A stretch of 64,000 nt of DNA from JAJRXG01 sp038523965 (GTDB lineage Bacteria; Bacteroidota; Bacteroidia; Chitinophagales; Saprospiraceae): positions 1-64,000 of the forward strand of contig JBCBIX010000004.1 in assembly GCA_038523965.1 (NCBI GenBank), written 5' to 3'. The notes beneath the pieces were generated by a model. That model searched no databases, was not told the origin of the DNA, and saw nothing but the letters and a program-made list of their open reading frames with translations. Below, piece by piece: positions 50,341 to 59,935 of this stretch (positions are counted from its first letter, which is position 1; every line of letters starts with the position of its first letter). Made by a program: the position numbers and the translations under genes.

Positions 50341-51960
50341 TTACATTAAGGTTAGCTCCTGATACTCGAAAGCCGTGGGATAGTCTGTATTGAAATGTAG
50401 CCCTCGACTTTCGCGCCTCATCGAAGCTCCTCGAGTGACGAGATAGGCGATGGTGATAAGATTTCGCAGTTCGCAGAGTTGTGGGGAGATTACTGTCTCT
50501 GCATATAGGCGCTCTGTCTCTTCATAAAGCAAGAACAAACGATCCATGGCACGCTTCAGCCGCACGTTAGTACGTACGATACCCACGTAGTAGCTCATGA
50601 TCTCACGTAATTCTTTGGAGCTCTGGGTCATCAGGACCATCTCCTTGGGATGAGTAGTGCCTTCGGCGTCCCAGTCAGGAATACTATCGACAATATTGTA
50701 ATGATCGATATGTGCAGCGATATCATGGGCTACTCGATCGCCATATACCAGTCCTTCTAAGAGTGAATTGGAAGCCAGTCGATTAGCGCCATGAAGTCCG
50801 GAGCAGGTACACTCACCAGCTGAGTAAAGGCCGCTGATTGATGTTCGACCATGCTGATCTACATAGATGCCTCCACACACATAATGACATGCTGGAACTA
50901 CTGGTATCATATTGACAAATGCATCGATGCCTACACTCTTGCACTTCTCGTAGATATTAGGAAAGTGCTCCAGAAACTCTTCTTGGTTGAGATGTCTACA
51001 GTCGAGTGACATATGATCGCTACCAGAGATCTTCATCTCGTTATCGATGGCACGGGCCACTATGTCTCGAGGCGCAAGCGAGCCCCGCTTGTCATAACGA
51101 TGCATGAACTCATCCCCCTCAGGAGTTTTGAGAATGGCGCCCAACCCTCGTACTGCCTCTGATATCAGGAAGTCTGGACTCTCTCCCGTCGTTTGGTAGA
51201 GCGCCGTAGGATGGAACTGAACGAACTCCATGTTAGCCACTCTTCCTTTAGCACGATAAACCATCGCAATACCATCACCGGTGGCGATAACAGGGTTCGT
51301 CGTATTGCGATAGATCTGTCCGGCGCCTCCCGTACACATGACAGTCATCTTCGCCAGTATGGTGTCTATCTCCTGCGTTTCCTTGTTAAAAACATACGCT
51401 CCATAACATTCAATATCAGGAGTCAGGCGAGTCACGTTGTGCCCCAGATGGTGCTGGGTCAGAATGTCCAGCGCAAAATAGTATTCCAGAATGTTGATGT
51501 TCTCATGCTTCTTGGCAGTCTCATTTAGAGTACGTTGGACTTCCCAGCCTGTGATGTCCTTATAATGCAGGATTCGATTTTCGCTGTGTCCTCCTTCACG
51601 TCCTAAGTTGTATTCACCGTCATCTTCTTTGTCAAAACGTGCACCCCAGGTGATTAACTCCTGAACTCGTTCGTGACCCTCTTCGATAACCATCCTTACC
51701 ACATCGGGGTCACATAGGCCGTCTCCTGCATCCAATGTGTCGGCAATGTGCTTGTCATATCCATCTACACTAAAATCCCAAACAGATGCGATCCCCCCCT
51801 GTGCCCAGCTTGTGTTTGATTCCGTTGTATTCGTTTTCGATAGAACAGTAATCTGTAGTTCTGGGCGGTGCGTGGCCAACTTGATGGCAGTCGATAGTCC
51901 GGCTACTCCAGCTCCGATGATGAGGACATCCGTCTTGATGTTGTGATTCTGGTTTGACAT
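50341..51960 (-). CDS. nadB: L-aspartate oxidase
   Basis: NadB oxidises L-aspartate to iminoaspartate in the first step of NAD synthesis. This 539-residue flavoprotein has an N-terminal FAD-binding Rossmann motif (DVLIIGAGVAGLSTAIKLA), NTSWAQGGIASVW, the substrate-binding EFVQFHPTALY, the capping-domain catalytic Arg in KRGSLAPRDIVARAID, and the second FAD motif SGLYSAGECTCSGLHGANRL. The C-terminal helical domain ends with ASMRRESRGLHFNTDYP, as in succinate dehydrogenase flavoproteins and NadB; nadA and nadC are not adjacent. Confidence 0.95.
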   Translation of the reverse strand: MSNQNHNIKTDVLIIGAGVAGLSTAIKLATHRPELQITVLSKTNTTESNTSWAQGGIASVWDFSVDGYDKHIADTLDAGDGLCDPDVVRMVIEEGHERVQELITWGARFDKEDDGEYNLGREGGHSENRILHYKDITGWEVQRTLNETAKKHENINILEYYFALDILTQHHLGHNVTRLTPDIECYGAYVFNKETQEIDTILAKMTVMCTGGAGQIYRNTTNPVIATGDGIAMVYRAKGRVANMEFVQFHPTALYQTTGESPDFLISEAVRGLGAILKTPEGDEFMHRYDKRGSLAPRDIVARAIDNEMKISGSDHMSLDCRHLNQEEFLEHFPNIYEKCKSVGIDAFVNMIPVVPACHYVCGGIYVDQHGRTSISGLYSAGECTCSGLHGANRLASNSLLEGLVYGDRVAHDIAAHIDHYNIVDSIPDWDAEGTTHPKEMVLMTQSSKELREIMSYYVGIVRTNVRLKRAMDRLFLLYEETERLYAETVISPQLCELRNLITIAYLVTRGASMRRESRGLHFNTDYPTAFEYQELTLM

Positions 51961-52080
51961 GTCAGTTAGGTTTATCCTTATGTGTCGTTAGGGAAGGTAA
52001 GAACATTCAATACGGGCGGATGCTCGTGAAAAGGTGGCTTTTTTTGGAAGCGGCCAGATTAAGTGGATCTCACAATTCTG

Positions 52081-53412
52081 TCAGCGAACATTCTTATCCA
52101 CCCAAAAGGGAATCCATCTGATGCGAAAAATCCCCTTCACAGATGATCCCATATCCTGGCGTCTGAGATCCAAGGTATGTCTTCCATGATCCAGGGCAGA
52201 TATGTCGACCACCGTAAACCAACCTTCTTGGTCGGTGATCGGATGATTACGATACATCCAGAACATGGAGTCTTGGGCTTCTCCATCGATGATGACTTGA
52301 AACACTCTGTCGAGGATATATGTCAGTTTTTCTCTTTGCTCAGTAAGCACGGTGCCGACCTGATTGGAAGTATCTACAATCGATGAGTAGTCCTTGGCGA
52401 TCTTTAATGAGTCACGATAGAAGTTGATGATGCGATCGTGATACTCATCGTAGGCGATAAAGATCGGGAGTTGTCCACCGCGAATGACTTCGGAAGGTAT
52501 ACTCGCATCTCCGATGATGTCATGAGGTCGGAGGTGTTCATCATATTCGTCATTATCCATGCGGTAGTCTGCAGCAGCGATCATCCGATTGTCCCGTGCG
52601 TCAAATGGTCTTATCGGCATTGACATTGACGTCCCCTGGATGTCATTCATAGATAGTAGGATGCTGAGCAGGAGATAGATGAAGACAACAGTGTAGATCT
52701 TCCACTTCGAGATGTTACTACTGATCACTCGCCACTCGCGCCTGAACAAAAAGGAAAGATTCACGATCGACAGGACCCGAATGAGATGGAACAACCAGGA
52801 ACGTTCCAACCTGAGTTTTCTGAACAGAAATGATTCTAAGAGTCCGAATGAAATCAGCAGTGATAGAGCAAAAAAACCGTAGTACACCACCTGTATGAAT
52901 GTCTCATCAAGTGGAATCAATAAGTCCTGGATTAAAAAACTGATGAACAGTACCATCAGAACTGCGCCAAAAAAAAGAACAGATAAAAGGATCGAAAGCG
53001 AATACGATAGGCTCGCCCAAGACTCTAATTGGATGATTTTAGATAAGGTATTATTCTCAGTGGAGAGCTTGTCTCGATAAAATTCCGTGAACTCAGGAGA
53101 TGAGTCCTCAATGTCAGTTGGAAAACTAAAGTGAACGCCGATATAGGCTAACCATATCGCTCGTAGAAAGAGGTTAACGCCAAATCCGATCAGCAAGGCT
53201 TTGCTAACCAGGAAGGCCGACATGAAAAAGATGAAGTGCGCATCATTCAGCTCGCTTGTGATGATGGTCTTAAGGAGATGCTCATTGATATTCTCTGGCA
53301 GACTAAACAGGGTATAGAGTAATCCACCACTAATGAGTACTTCGATCTGCCAGCTGTTTTGCTCGATGGTCTCGAGCCATGCGGGAGTGTCTTGTGATTG
53401 ACCATTTACCAT
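52081..53412 (-). CDS. Polytopic membrane protein, hypothetical (443 residues)
   Basis: The first ~270 residues hold about six membrane helices (ISGGLLYTLFSL, FIFFMSAFLVSKALLIGFG, SILLSVLFFGAVLMVLFISF, VVYYGFFALSLLISFGLLES, IYTVVFIYLLLSILLS), and the last ~170 are a soluble domain with acidic stretches (DYRMDNDEYDEHLRPHD) and a C-terminal strand-rich part (HTLDLRRQDMGSSVKGIFRI). I recognise no family. I chose ATG 53412 (MVNGQSQDTPAWLE) because the first start of the frame at 53421 is TTG. It is preceded on the same strand by the terminator of the S74-type gene, so it has its own promoter. Confidence 0.72.
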   Translation of the reverse strand: MVNGQSQDTPAWLETIEQNSWQIEVLISGGLLYTLFSLPENINEHLLKTIITSELNDAHFIFFMSAFLVSKALLIGFGVNLFLRAIWLAYIGVHFSFPTDIEDSSPEFTEFYRDKLSTENNTLSKIIQLESWASLSYSLSILLSVLFFGAVLMVLFISFLIQDLLIPLDETFIQVVYYGFFALSLLISFGLLESFLFRKLRLERSWLFHLIRVLSIVNLSFLFRREWRVISSNISKWKIYTVVFIYLLLSILLSMNDIQGTSMSMPIRPFDARDNRMIAAADYRMDNDEYDEHLRPHDIIGDASIPSEVIRGGQLPIFIAYDEYHDRIINFYRDSLKIAKDYSSIVDTSNQVGTVLTEQREKLTYILDRVFQVIIDGEAQDSMFWMYRNHPITDQEGWFTVVDISALDHGRHTLDLRRQDMGSSVKGIFRIRWIPFWVDKNVR

Positions 53413-53447
53413 CTGCTCCAAATTATCGATCTCCGTCGCGCTAACAC

Positions 53448-53479
53448 AAAAAAAGCCCTCCTGACTGAAAGGAGGGCTT
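53448..53479 (-). terminator. Terminator of the S74-type secreted protein gene
   Basis: Minus strand: AAGCCCTCC (53479-53471) pairs with GGAGGGCTT (53461-53453), followed by a run of seven Ts (As at 53448-53454 on the plus strand). It lies about 40 bases past the gene's stop codon. Confidence 0.85.
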
Positions 53480-53517
53480 CTGATGGTTCATGTCTCTTGC
53501 TTGAGAGGGGTCGAAAA

Positions 53518-55374
53518 CTACTCCTCAGACATGTCGCGATTGCTTACATCTTCGGTTTGGGATCGGAGTGAAGCGATTTCCTTGGCTAATGAGGCTTGCT
53601 GTGACATCAGTGTCTCCAGCATGGCTTGCTGTGCGGTGATGACATTGTTTTGATTGTCGATCTGTGCTTGTTGTTCTTTTATGGCCTCATTAAGTAGGGC
53701 TGTCAGCTTGGCATAGTCTACCGCTTTGTAGCCATCTGCATTTGTGATAACTACTTCGGGGACTACTGATTCTAAGTTCTGTGCAATGAATCCTAATTGA
53801 CGAGTCTCTGGGAAGTCATATCCCTTGAATTCACCGACCTTGAAGTCGTAGTTAACACCATTGATAGCTTTGACCTTGTCTAAGGCACCATCCACAGAGG
53901 TTACGTTCTTTTTGAACCTCGCATCCGAGCTTGCAAATACCTGTCTGGCCAGAATATCACCATTCACCTCGAGGCGAACATTAGTCTCACCAGGATTTGG
54001 ATCAGCAGTAAAGGCTGTAGTGCCGATACCCATTCGACCATCCCGAGTAACGATAACTGACGAGTCACTGCTTGTTGTCTCGTTGCCTCTAAAGGTCAAA
54101 TCAAATCCTGCCATGTTCATGGTACGAGCACCTGTGAGCGTACCGTCGTAGATGTAAATGGTACTATCGATCTCACGATTGGAGGCTTGAATGGCATCAT
54201 CTACGGTTGTCTCGAGAGTTCCGTCCTCATCCAGATCTACAGGAGAACTCAGTGTGGCGTCACCTCCAATGGAGTCAAGTGAGACATTAACAACCTCTCC
54301 TGTGGGCGTCACGCCAAGGAGGCGTGATTCAGTTCCGGGAGTATTTGTGCCGCCGTAAGCGGTGAAGTTGACAGTACTATCGGCATTGAGGACGCCATCT
54401 ATACTCACCTCGTCAGCCGTAATGTTCACATCATCATTGAGAGAGGTGATGTTGACATCGTTGTTGGCTTCTAAGCGGATGGTATTGGATTCATCTACAT
54501 TAAATGAGTCGAGTTCGGTGAAATTCAGATCATATAGATTCTGGCCTCCGGCAGTACGATCGCTGCTAAACTGACCATCGATCTCGTAGAATATTAAACC
54601 ACGCAGCGTGGCCGCGGTGTCTGCAATCTCATTCCTAATGGTAGTGAGCGAATCCGTTAGCTCAAAGTCACTTGTGAAGACCAATCCAAGATTCACAGAT
54701 CTCGTGTTATCGTAGACTGGTAGTGAGGGGTCAGTGTTTTCTGTGATAACCATAAATATGTCTGGATCACTATTGCCTAATAAGGCAGCAGAATCCACGA
54801 TATCGATAGTCCGGATGTGCTCATTACCACTTATCGTATCGCCATCGGCCGCTACACTCTGATCGATCAGAGTGGTAACATCGGCGTCAGTGGCAAATAT
54901 GCTATCCAAAGGATTTAGACCAACGTCACCGAATGTCACATTGCCGTTATTCATTCGGAGCGTTGCTGTTGTGCTGTTGATATCCAGGTCGAGTGTCAAT
55001 GGAACTTCCAAAAGCTCTCCTTCATTAGTAATACCCATGAAAACATTGGCATCAACACTGGAGATAGTCTCCTGTCGCTGGATGTAGGGTGACGTATTGA
55101 GACCAGTTGAGAAGCTACCGAAACCATAACCGTATAACTTCAGCATAAGTGCATCCGTGTTAGGGCTGTAACTGTTTGCTGCTGATGATCGTCCGAATCG
55201 CAAGCTGTCCGTGACGATAATGAATTCTGGAGCTCCATTGAGATTTTCCTCGATCTCCAAGAGGCGATCAGCGCCAACATCAAGTGGGTTATCTCCGATT
55301 TTTACCTGGGCACTTAGCCACTGGAAGGAGCAGAGACATACTCCTATCAAAAGGATGATTCTTGTAGTTTTCAT
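53518..55374 (-). CDS. Secreted protein with intramolecular chaperone (peptidase S74) domain
   Basis: A 618-residue protein with a signal peptide (ILLIGVCLCSFQWLSAQV), a long region of beta-rich repeats (short strands with Asp/Asn, e.g. NNDVNITSLNDDVNITADEV), and a C-terminal intramolecular chaperone domain of the S74 type: SSDARFKKNVTSVDGALDKV, then FPETRQLGFIAQNLESVVPE, AVDYAKLTALLNEAIKEQQA and a terminal coiled coil. S74 domains fold trimeric tail spikes and then cleave themselves off; the Ser-Asp motif SSDARFKKN marks the cleavage site. In Bacteroidota such genes are chromosomal and not phage. A leader of about 160 bases with two hairpins precedes it. Confidence 0.88.
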   Translation of the reverse strand: MKTTRIILLIGVCLCSFQWLSAQVKIGDNPLDVGADRLLEIEENLNGAPEFIIVTDSLRFGRSSAANSYSPNTDALMLKLYGYGFGSFSTGLNTSPYIQRQETISSVDANVFMGITNEGELLEVPLTLDLDINSTTATLRMNNGNVTFGDVGLNPLDSIFATDADVTTLIDQSVAADGDTISGNEHIRTIDIVDSAALLGNSDPDIFMVITENTDPSLPVYDNTRSVNLGLVFTSDFELTDSLTTIRNEIADTAATLRGLIFYEIDGQFSSDRTAGGQNLYDLNFTELDSFNVDESNTIRLEANNDVNITSLNDDVNITADEVSIDGVLNADSTVNFTAYGGTNTPGTESRLLGVTPTGEVVNVSLDSIGGDATLSSPVDLDEDGTLETTVDDAIQASNREIDSTIYIYDGTLTGARTMNMAGFDLTFRGNETTSSDSSVIVTRDGRMGIGTTAFTADPNPGETNVRLEVNGDILARQVFASSDARFKKNVTSVDGALDKVKAINGVNYDFKVGEFKGYDFPETRQLGFIAQNLESVVPEVVITNADGYKAVDYAKLTALLNEAIKEQQAQIDNQNNVITAQQAMLETLMSQQASLAKEIASLRSQTEDVSNRDMSEE

Positions 55375-55450
55375 CGTCAGTCAAAAGGTTTAAGAAAGTG
55401 TAAGCAATCAAATCACTACAGGTGGTCTCCAGCACCGTTGGGTGCATAAT

Positions 55451-55514
55451 GGTCCATACTCTGGACCTTGCTTACTGTTTGGGGGAGGATGACAGATGAA
55501 TTACTCCATCTGTG
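55451..55514 (-). other. Structured 5' leader of the S74-type gene
   Basis: Between the promoter at 55546 and the start codon at 55374 are two clear hairpins: GGTCCA-TACTC-TGGACC (55451-55467) and ACAGATG (55492-55498) with CATCTGT (55508-55514). They lie in the untranslated leader and may control stability or translation. I match no known riboswitch. Confidence 0.45.
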
Positions 55515-55545
55515 ATGCAAGTATAGAGGTTAGAAAACACATTAC

Positions 55546-55553
55546 AAATTTAT
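55546..55553 (-). promoter_or_regulatory. Promoter -7 box for the S74-type gene
   Basis: Minus-strand TAAATTTG matches TAnnTTTG exactly. A TTTCG about 20 bases upstream is a weak -33. The remaining bases to 55667 hold nothing else. Confidence 0.5.
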
Positions 55554-55667
55554 TTAATATGTTTTTGGCTCGAAATGTGCCTTTTGTATCAGTTAGGCCT
55601 TGTTATGTGGAGATGTGAGTGAAACGGCCCAAGGATCTCGCTACATGTTATGGATTAGAATCTTCGT

Positions 55668-57833
55668 CTAACTGATCGTGCTGCCAGCAGCGACTGCATC
55701 AGCAGGAGATACGAAAGATAGTCGCCCATCTTCATCCTCGGCCATCAGGATCATCCCCTGAGATTCTACACCTCTTAGTTTTCGTGGTGCCAAGTTGGCC
55801 AATAGTGTCACTTGCTGTCCAATGATATCTTTTGGGGCAAAATGTTTGGCGATTCCCGAGACAACAGTACGTTCATGATCACCTACATGCAAAGTGATCT
55901 TCAGAAGCTTATCGGTTTTTTTGATGGCCTCCGCATGAGTGATTGTAGCTACGCGCAGATCCATCTTGATGAAGTCGTCATACTGGATGGTCGACTTAGA
56001 TGATTCTTCTTTTTTTGATGGGACTGCAGCCTCCTTCTTATTGTTTATCTCATGAGCTGCCGTATTTCCTGATAGCTTTTCCACTTGGACCGAGATGGTT
56101 TCATCAGTGATGCGACTGAATAGATGCGTAGCTTTATTCAGTTGATGTCCAGCTGGGAGGAGTGTTTCACCTTCAGAAAGTGAGTTCAGTGCGGCATCTA
56201 ACTCCCCCTGACCTTGAAGTCTTGGAAGGTTAATGATGTCCCTCAGTTTACCACTGGCAAAGGGCATGAACGGATACATCGCAAGACTTAATGCAGCCAC
56301 ATACTGAAGGCCTAAGTTCATCACCGCCTTAATCATCTCCGGCTCTTCCTTGACTTGTTTCCACGGTTCGTTGAACTGGAGAAGTTGGTTTCCAGATGAG
56401 CTAATTTTCATCAAAGCGGTCAGCGCAAATCTGAACTCATAGCGGCGGATATACTCTGCTACCTCTTGTAACTCATCATGTAACTGGACCAACTCGCTGT
56501 CGTGCCACCCATCATAGTCCTCGGTAGAAGGGGAGATGAAGCATTCATTCTCATCAAAGGCGGGAACCACTCCGTCATAGTATTTATGGGTGAGGACGAT
56601 GACTCGATTCGTGAAGTTGGCCAGGTTATTAACCAGTTCATTGTTGACAGACTCTTGATACCCTTTCCAGGTAAATTCGCTATCCCGCTGTTCGGGCATG
56701 TTCTTGATCATGTGATAGCGCAATTCATCTTGGCGATCTGGCAAATCCCTCAGATAGTCGTTCACCCAGACAGCCCAGTTGCGGGATGTCGAGAGCTTAT
56801 TCCCTTCGAGGTTGACGAATTGATTAGCCGGCACATTTTCAGGAAGGATATAGTCGCCATGCGCCTTGAGGATGGCTGGGAATATCAGACAGTGGAAAAC
56901 GATATTATCCTTACCAATGAAATGGACGAGTGCAGTCTTTTCATCTTGCCAATAGGGTCTCCAGTCTTTGCCCTGATCCGCCGCCCATTGCTTTGTTGCG
57001 CTGATGTACCCTATCGGAGCGTCCATCCAGACATAGAGCTTCTTTCCTGCGGCGCCTGGTATGGTAGAGGGTACGTCGATTCCCCAATCCAAATCTCGAG
57101 TCATCGATCTTGGTTGGAGTCCTCCTTCCAACCAAGATTTACATTGGCCTAAGACATGGTTTTTCCATTCGTCAGGATCGTGCTTTTGCACACCGTCAAC
57201 ATAACCGGTCGTAATCCATTCTTGGAGCCAACTTTCGTATTTGTCAAGAGGTAGATACCAATGTGTCGTCTTGCGTAACTCGGGTGTGGTGTCCGACAGG
57301 GTGGATACAGGATTGATCAGTTCTGTCGGACTGAGAGAGGAACCACAATTCTCACATTGATCCCCATAGGCGCTGTCATGACCACATTTGGGGCAGGTTC
57401 CCTTGATATAGCGATCTGCTAAGAATTGCGAAGCTTGGGCGTCATAGTACTGCTCAGATTCTCGTTCGACAAATTCTCCTTTGTCATATAGCGTCTGAAA
57501 AAACTCTTGTGAGGTCTCGTGATGAATCTCAGCAGATGTGCGATGATAGATATCAAAGCTGATGCCCATGCCTTCAAAAGCGGTCTGAAACAGCTTGTGA
57601 TAAGTATCGATAATTTCTTTTGGAGTCTTCCCCTCTTTGAGAGCTCGTATGGTAATTGCTGCACCATGTTCGTCGGACCCGCAGATGTAGGCCACATCCT
57701 TCCCCATCAGTCGAAGAAATCTTACATAGATATCCGCTGGTAAGTATGCTCCCGCTAAGTGTCCTATGTGTAGAGGACCATTGGCATAGGGTAATGCAGA
57801 GGTAACCAGATATCGGGCGGGAGATTTGAGCAT
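55668..57833 (-). CDS. metG: Methionine--tRNA ligase with C-terminal tRNA-binding domain
   Basis: A class I synthetase. From ATG 57833 (MLKSPARYLVTSALPYANGP) the product is 721 residues. It has the HIGH motif in PLHIGHLAGAYLP, a zinc finger CPKCGHDSAYGDQCENCG, the KMSKS motif as NKLSTSRNWAVWV (KLSTS), and the anticodon-binding helical domain. The last ~110 residues (IQYDDFIKMDLRVATITHAE to LAPRKLRGVESQGMILMAED) are a Trbp111-like tRNA-binding domain, as in many bacterial MetG. An upstream frame start at 57905 would run into thrS. It follows thrS by 13 bases, an operon of two synthetases. Confidence 0.96.
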   Translation of the reverse strand: MLKSPARYLVTSALPYANGPLHIGHLAGAYLPADIYVRFLRLMGKDVAYICGSDEHGAAITIRALKEGKTPKEIIDTYHKLFQTAFEGMGISFDIYHRTSAEIHHETSQEFFQTLYDKGEFVERESEQYYDAQASQFLADRYIKGTCPKCGHDSAYGDQCENCGSSLSPTELINPVSTLSDTTPELRKTTHWYLPLDKYESWLQEWITTGYVDGVQKHDPDEWKNHVLGQCKSWLEGGLQPRSMTRDLDWGIDVPSTIPGAAGKKLYVWMDAPIGYISATKQWAADQGKDWRPYWQDEKTALVHFIGKDNIVFHCLIFPAILKAHGDYILPENVPANQFVNLEGNKLSTSRNWAVWVNDYLRDLPDRQDELRYHMIKNMPEQRDSEFTWKGYQESVNNELVNNLANFTNRVIVLTHKYYDGVVPAFDENECFISPSTEDYDGWHDSELVQLHDELQEVAEYIRRYEFRFALTALMKISSSGNQLLQFNEPWKQVKEEPEMIKAVMNLGLQYVAALSLAMYPFMPFASGKLRDIINLPRLQGQGELDAALNSLSEGETLLPAGHQLNKATHLFSRITDETISVQVEKLSGNTAAHEINNKKEAAVPSKKEESSKSTIQYDDFIKMDLRVATITHAEAIKKTDKLLKITLHVGDHERTVVSGIAKHFAPKDIIGQQVTLLANLAPRKLRGVESQGMILMAEDEDGRLSFVSPADAVAAGSTIS

Positions 57834-57846
57834 GGACCGAGTAGAC

Positions 57847-59766
57847 TTACAGTTGCTTGTTGAAGTAATCGATGAACTCGGTAATGGACATGGAGCCTTG
57901 ATCACCTTCTCCCTGCTTACGGATTGAAAGTAGGTGCTCTTGCTCTTCTTTTTCGCCGATGATGAGCATGAATGGGATCTTTTTCAACTCTGTATCTCGG
58001 ATTTTCCGACCGATGGATTCGGTTCGGTGATCGATGATTCCCCTGATGTCATGTGCTGTTAAAGTGGCCTCTACCTTTTTGGCATACTCCAGCTGATTAT
58101 CACTTATTGGAAGTATAGCGAACTGTTCAGGGGTTAACCATAGTGGAAACTTGCCTGCACAATGCTCGATGAGCACACCGATAAATCGCTCCAAGGATCC
58201 AAAAGGAGCTCGATGTATCATCACTGGACGATGCGGCGCATTGTCTGAGCCGATGTACTCTAATTCGAATCTCTCGGGTAGGTTATAGTCTACTTGGATC
58301 GTTCCCAGTTGCCACTTGCGCCCGATTGCATCCTTGATCATAAAGTCAAGCTTGGGACCGTAAAATGCAGCTTCGCCTAATTCGGTAACTGTCTCTAATC
58401 CTGCCTCAGCCGTTGCCTCAATGATTGCTTGTTCTGCCTTATCCCAATTCTCTTGGCTGCCAATGTACTTCTCGTGATTATTTGGGTCTCGCAGCGATAT
58501 CTGAGCAGTGAAGGCATCAAATCCCAGTTTGCTCATGACTTCCATGGTCAAATCCAGAACTCCGAGAAACTCATCCTTCAGTTGGTCCGGTGTGCAGAAG
58601 ATGTGGGCATCGTCTTGCGTGAATCCTCGTACACGGGTCAACCCGTGTAGCTCTCCACTCTGCTCATAGCGGTAGACATTCCCAAACTCTGCAATCCTTA
58701 TGGGTAGTTCCTTGTACGAATGTGGTCGGTGGGCATAAATCTCGCAGTGATGCGGACAGTTCATCGGTTTGAGTAGGAACTCTTCTCCCTCGCGGGGAGT
58801 CGATATAGGTTGGAAGCTATCCTCACCGTATTTTTCATAGTGCCCCGAGGTGACGTATAATTCTTTTCTCCCGATATGTGGAGTGATCACCTGCTTGTAT
58901 CCTCTTCTTGTTTGTTCCTTCTTAAGGTAGTCCTCCAGGCGTGTCCGAATGGCAGCTCCTTTGGGCAACCAAATTGGAAGACCATTACCCACCTTATCAG
59001 AAAACATGTAGATGCCTAACTCCGCCCCTAACTTGCGATGATCACGTTTCTTGGCCTCTTCTAACATCTCCAAGTGCGCCGTGAGCTCTTTTTGCTTGGG
59101 GAATGTGACTCCGTAGATGCGTGTGAGTTGTTTACGAGATTCATCACCACGCCAGTAGGCTCCGGCAAGGCTTAATAGCTTGATGGCTTTGATTGAACCT
59201 GTATTCGGTATGTGAGGCCCCTTACAGAGATCTGTAAATCCACCTTGCTTATAAAAGGTAATCGTTCCATCGTCCAACCCCTCGAGTAATTCGAGCTTGT
59301 ATTCATCACCTTTATCCTTGAAGTAAGCTGTGGCGTCGGCCTTGGATATATCCTGTCGCTCGAAGGCATTTTTCTGCCTTGCGAGCTCTTGCATCTTGGA
59401 CTCTATTTTCTTGAAATCATCCGAGGATAACGTATGATCACCAGTGTCAATATCGTAATAGAACCCATTGTCTATCGCAGGGCCAATCCCAAACTTAGTT
59501 CCAGGATACAAGGCCTCAATGGCCTCGGCCATTAAGTGAGCCGAAGAATGCCAGAAGGTGGCTTTACCTTCTTTATCTGACCAAGTATGCAGCTTAACGA
59601 GGGCATCAGATAAAATGGGTTGATGACTGTCGCACACCTCGCCGTTAACGGAAGCACACAGGACATTTCGAGCGAGACCCTCACTGATCGAAAGAGCGAT
59701 CTCATGTGCTGTTACTCCGGATTCGTAATCACGAACAGAACCGTCAGGAAGAGTGATGTGGATCAT
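57847..59766 (-). CDS. thrS: Threonine--tRNA ligase
   Basis: A class II synthetase of about 639 residues. From ATG 59766 it starts MIHITLPDGSVRDYESGVTA, the TGS domain typical of ThrRS (an in-frame ATG at 59778 would add four residues). Then comes the editing domain with FWHSSAHLMAEAIEALYP and FTDLCKGPHIPNTG, the catalytic core with FLLKPMNCPHHCEIYAHRPH (zinc Cys/His), YRYEQSGELHGLTRVRGFTQ and motif 3 in HRAPFGSLERFIGVLIEH, and the anticodon domain at the end. It is the first gene of the thrS-metG operon. Confidence 0.97.
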   Translation of the reverse strand: MIHITLPDGSVRDYESGVTAHEIALSISEGLARNVLCASVNGEVCDSHQPILSDALVKLHTWSDKEGKATFWHSSAHLMAEAIEALYPGTKFGIGPAIDNGFYYDIDTGDHTLSSDDFKKIESKMQELARQKNAFERQDISKADATAYFKDKGDEYKLELLEGLDDGTITFYKQGGFTDLCKGPHIPNTGSIKAIKLLSLAGAYWRGDESRKQLTRIYGVTFPKQKELTAHLEMLEEAKKRDHRKLGAELGIYMFSDKVGNGLPIWLPKGAAIRTRLEDYLKKEQTRRGYKQVITPHIGRKELYVTSGHYEKYGEDSFQPISTPREGEEFLLKPMNCPHHCEIYAHRPHSYKELPIRIAEFGNVYRYEQSGELHGLTRVRGFTQDDAHIFCTPDQLKDEFLGVLDLTMEVMSKLGFDAFTAQISLRDPNNHEKYIGSQENWDKAEQAIIEATAEAGLETVTELGEAAFYGPKLDFMIKDAIGRKWQLGTIQVDYNLPERFELEYIGSDNAPHRPVMIHRAPFGSLERFIGVLIEHCAGKFPLWLTPEQFAILPISDNQLEYAKKVEATLTAHDIRGIIDHRTESIGRKIRDTELKKIPFMLIIGEKEEQEHLLSIRKQGEGDQGSMSITEFIDYFNKQL

Positions 59767-59836
59767 GGAAAATGTCATCTCGTTACTGCCCCGACAAAAT
59801 CAATCCTGACTGCCCTCGGGTAGGAAAAAAGTGAGG

Positions 59837-59844
59837 CGAAGATA
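59837..59844 (-). promoter_or_regulatory. Promoter -7 box for thrS
   Basis: Minus-strand TATCTTCG differs from TAnnTTTG at one base. It lies about 70 bases upstream of the start. The -33 spacing is short. Confidence 0.3.
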
Positions 59845-59935
59845 AATTACGCCACTCAAAATGCGATTCGTGTTTTTCGCAGTTATCCACAGTCGTTAGT
59901 AATCGAATTTTGAACACGCTCCAGGAGGTAGACAA

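Noticed and set aside
53518..55374. S74 tail-fibre type domain suggesting a prophage
   Set aside because: A signal peptide is present, neighbours are housekeeping genes, and no integrase, terminase or capsid genes are seen.
59883..59891. TTATCCACA, a perfect DnaA box
   Set aside because: It is single, with no cluster, AT-rich unwinding region, dnaA or parA nearby, so not an origin.
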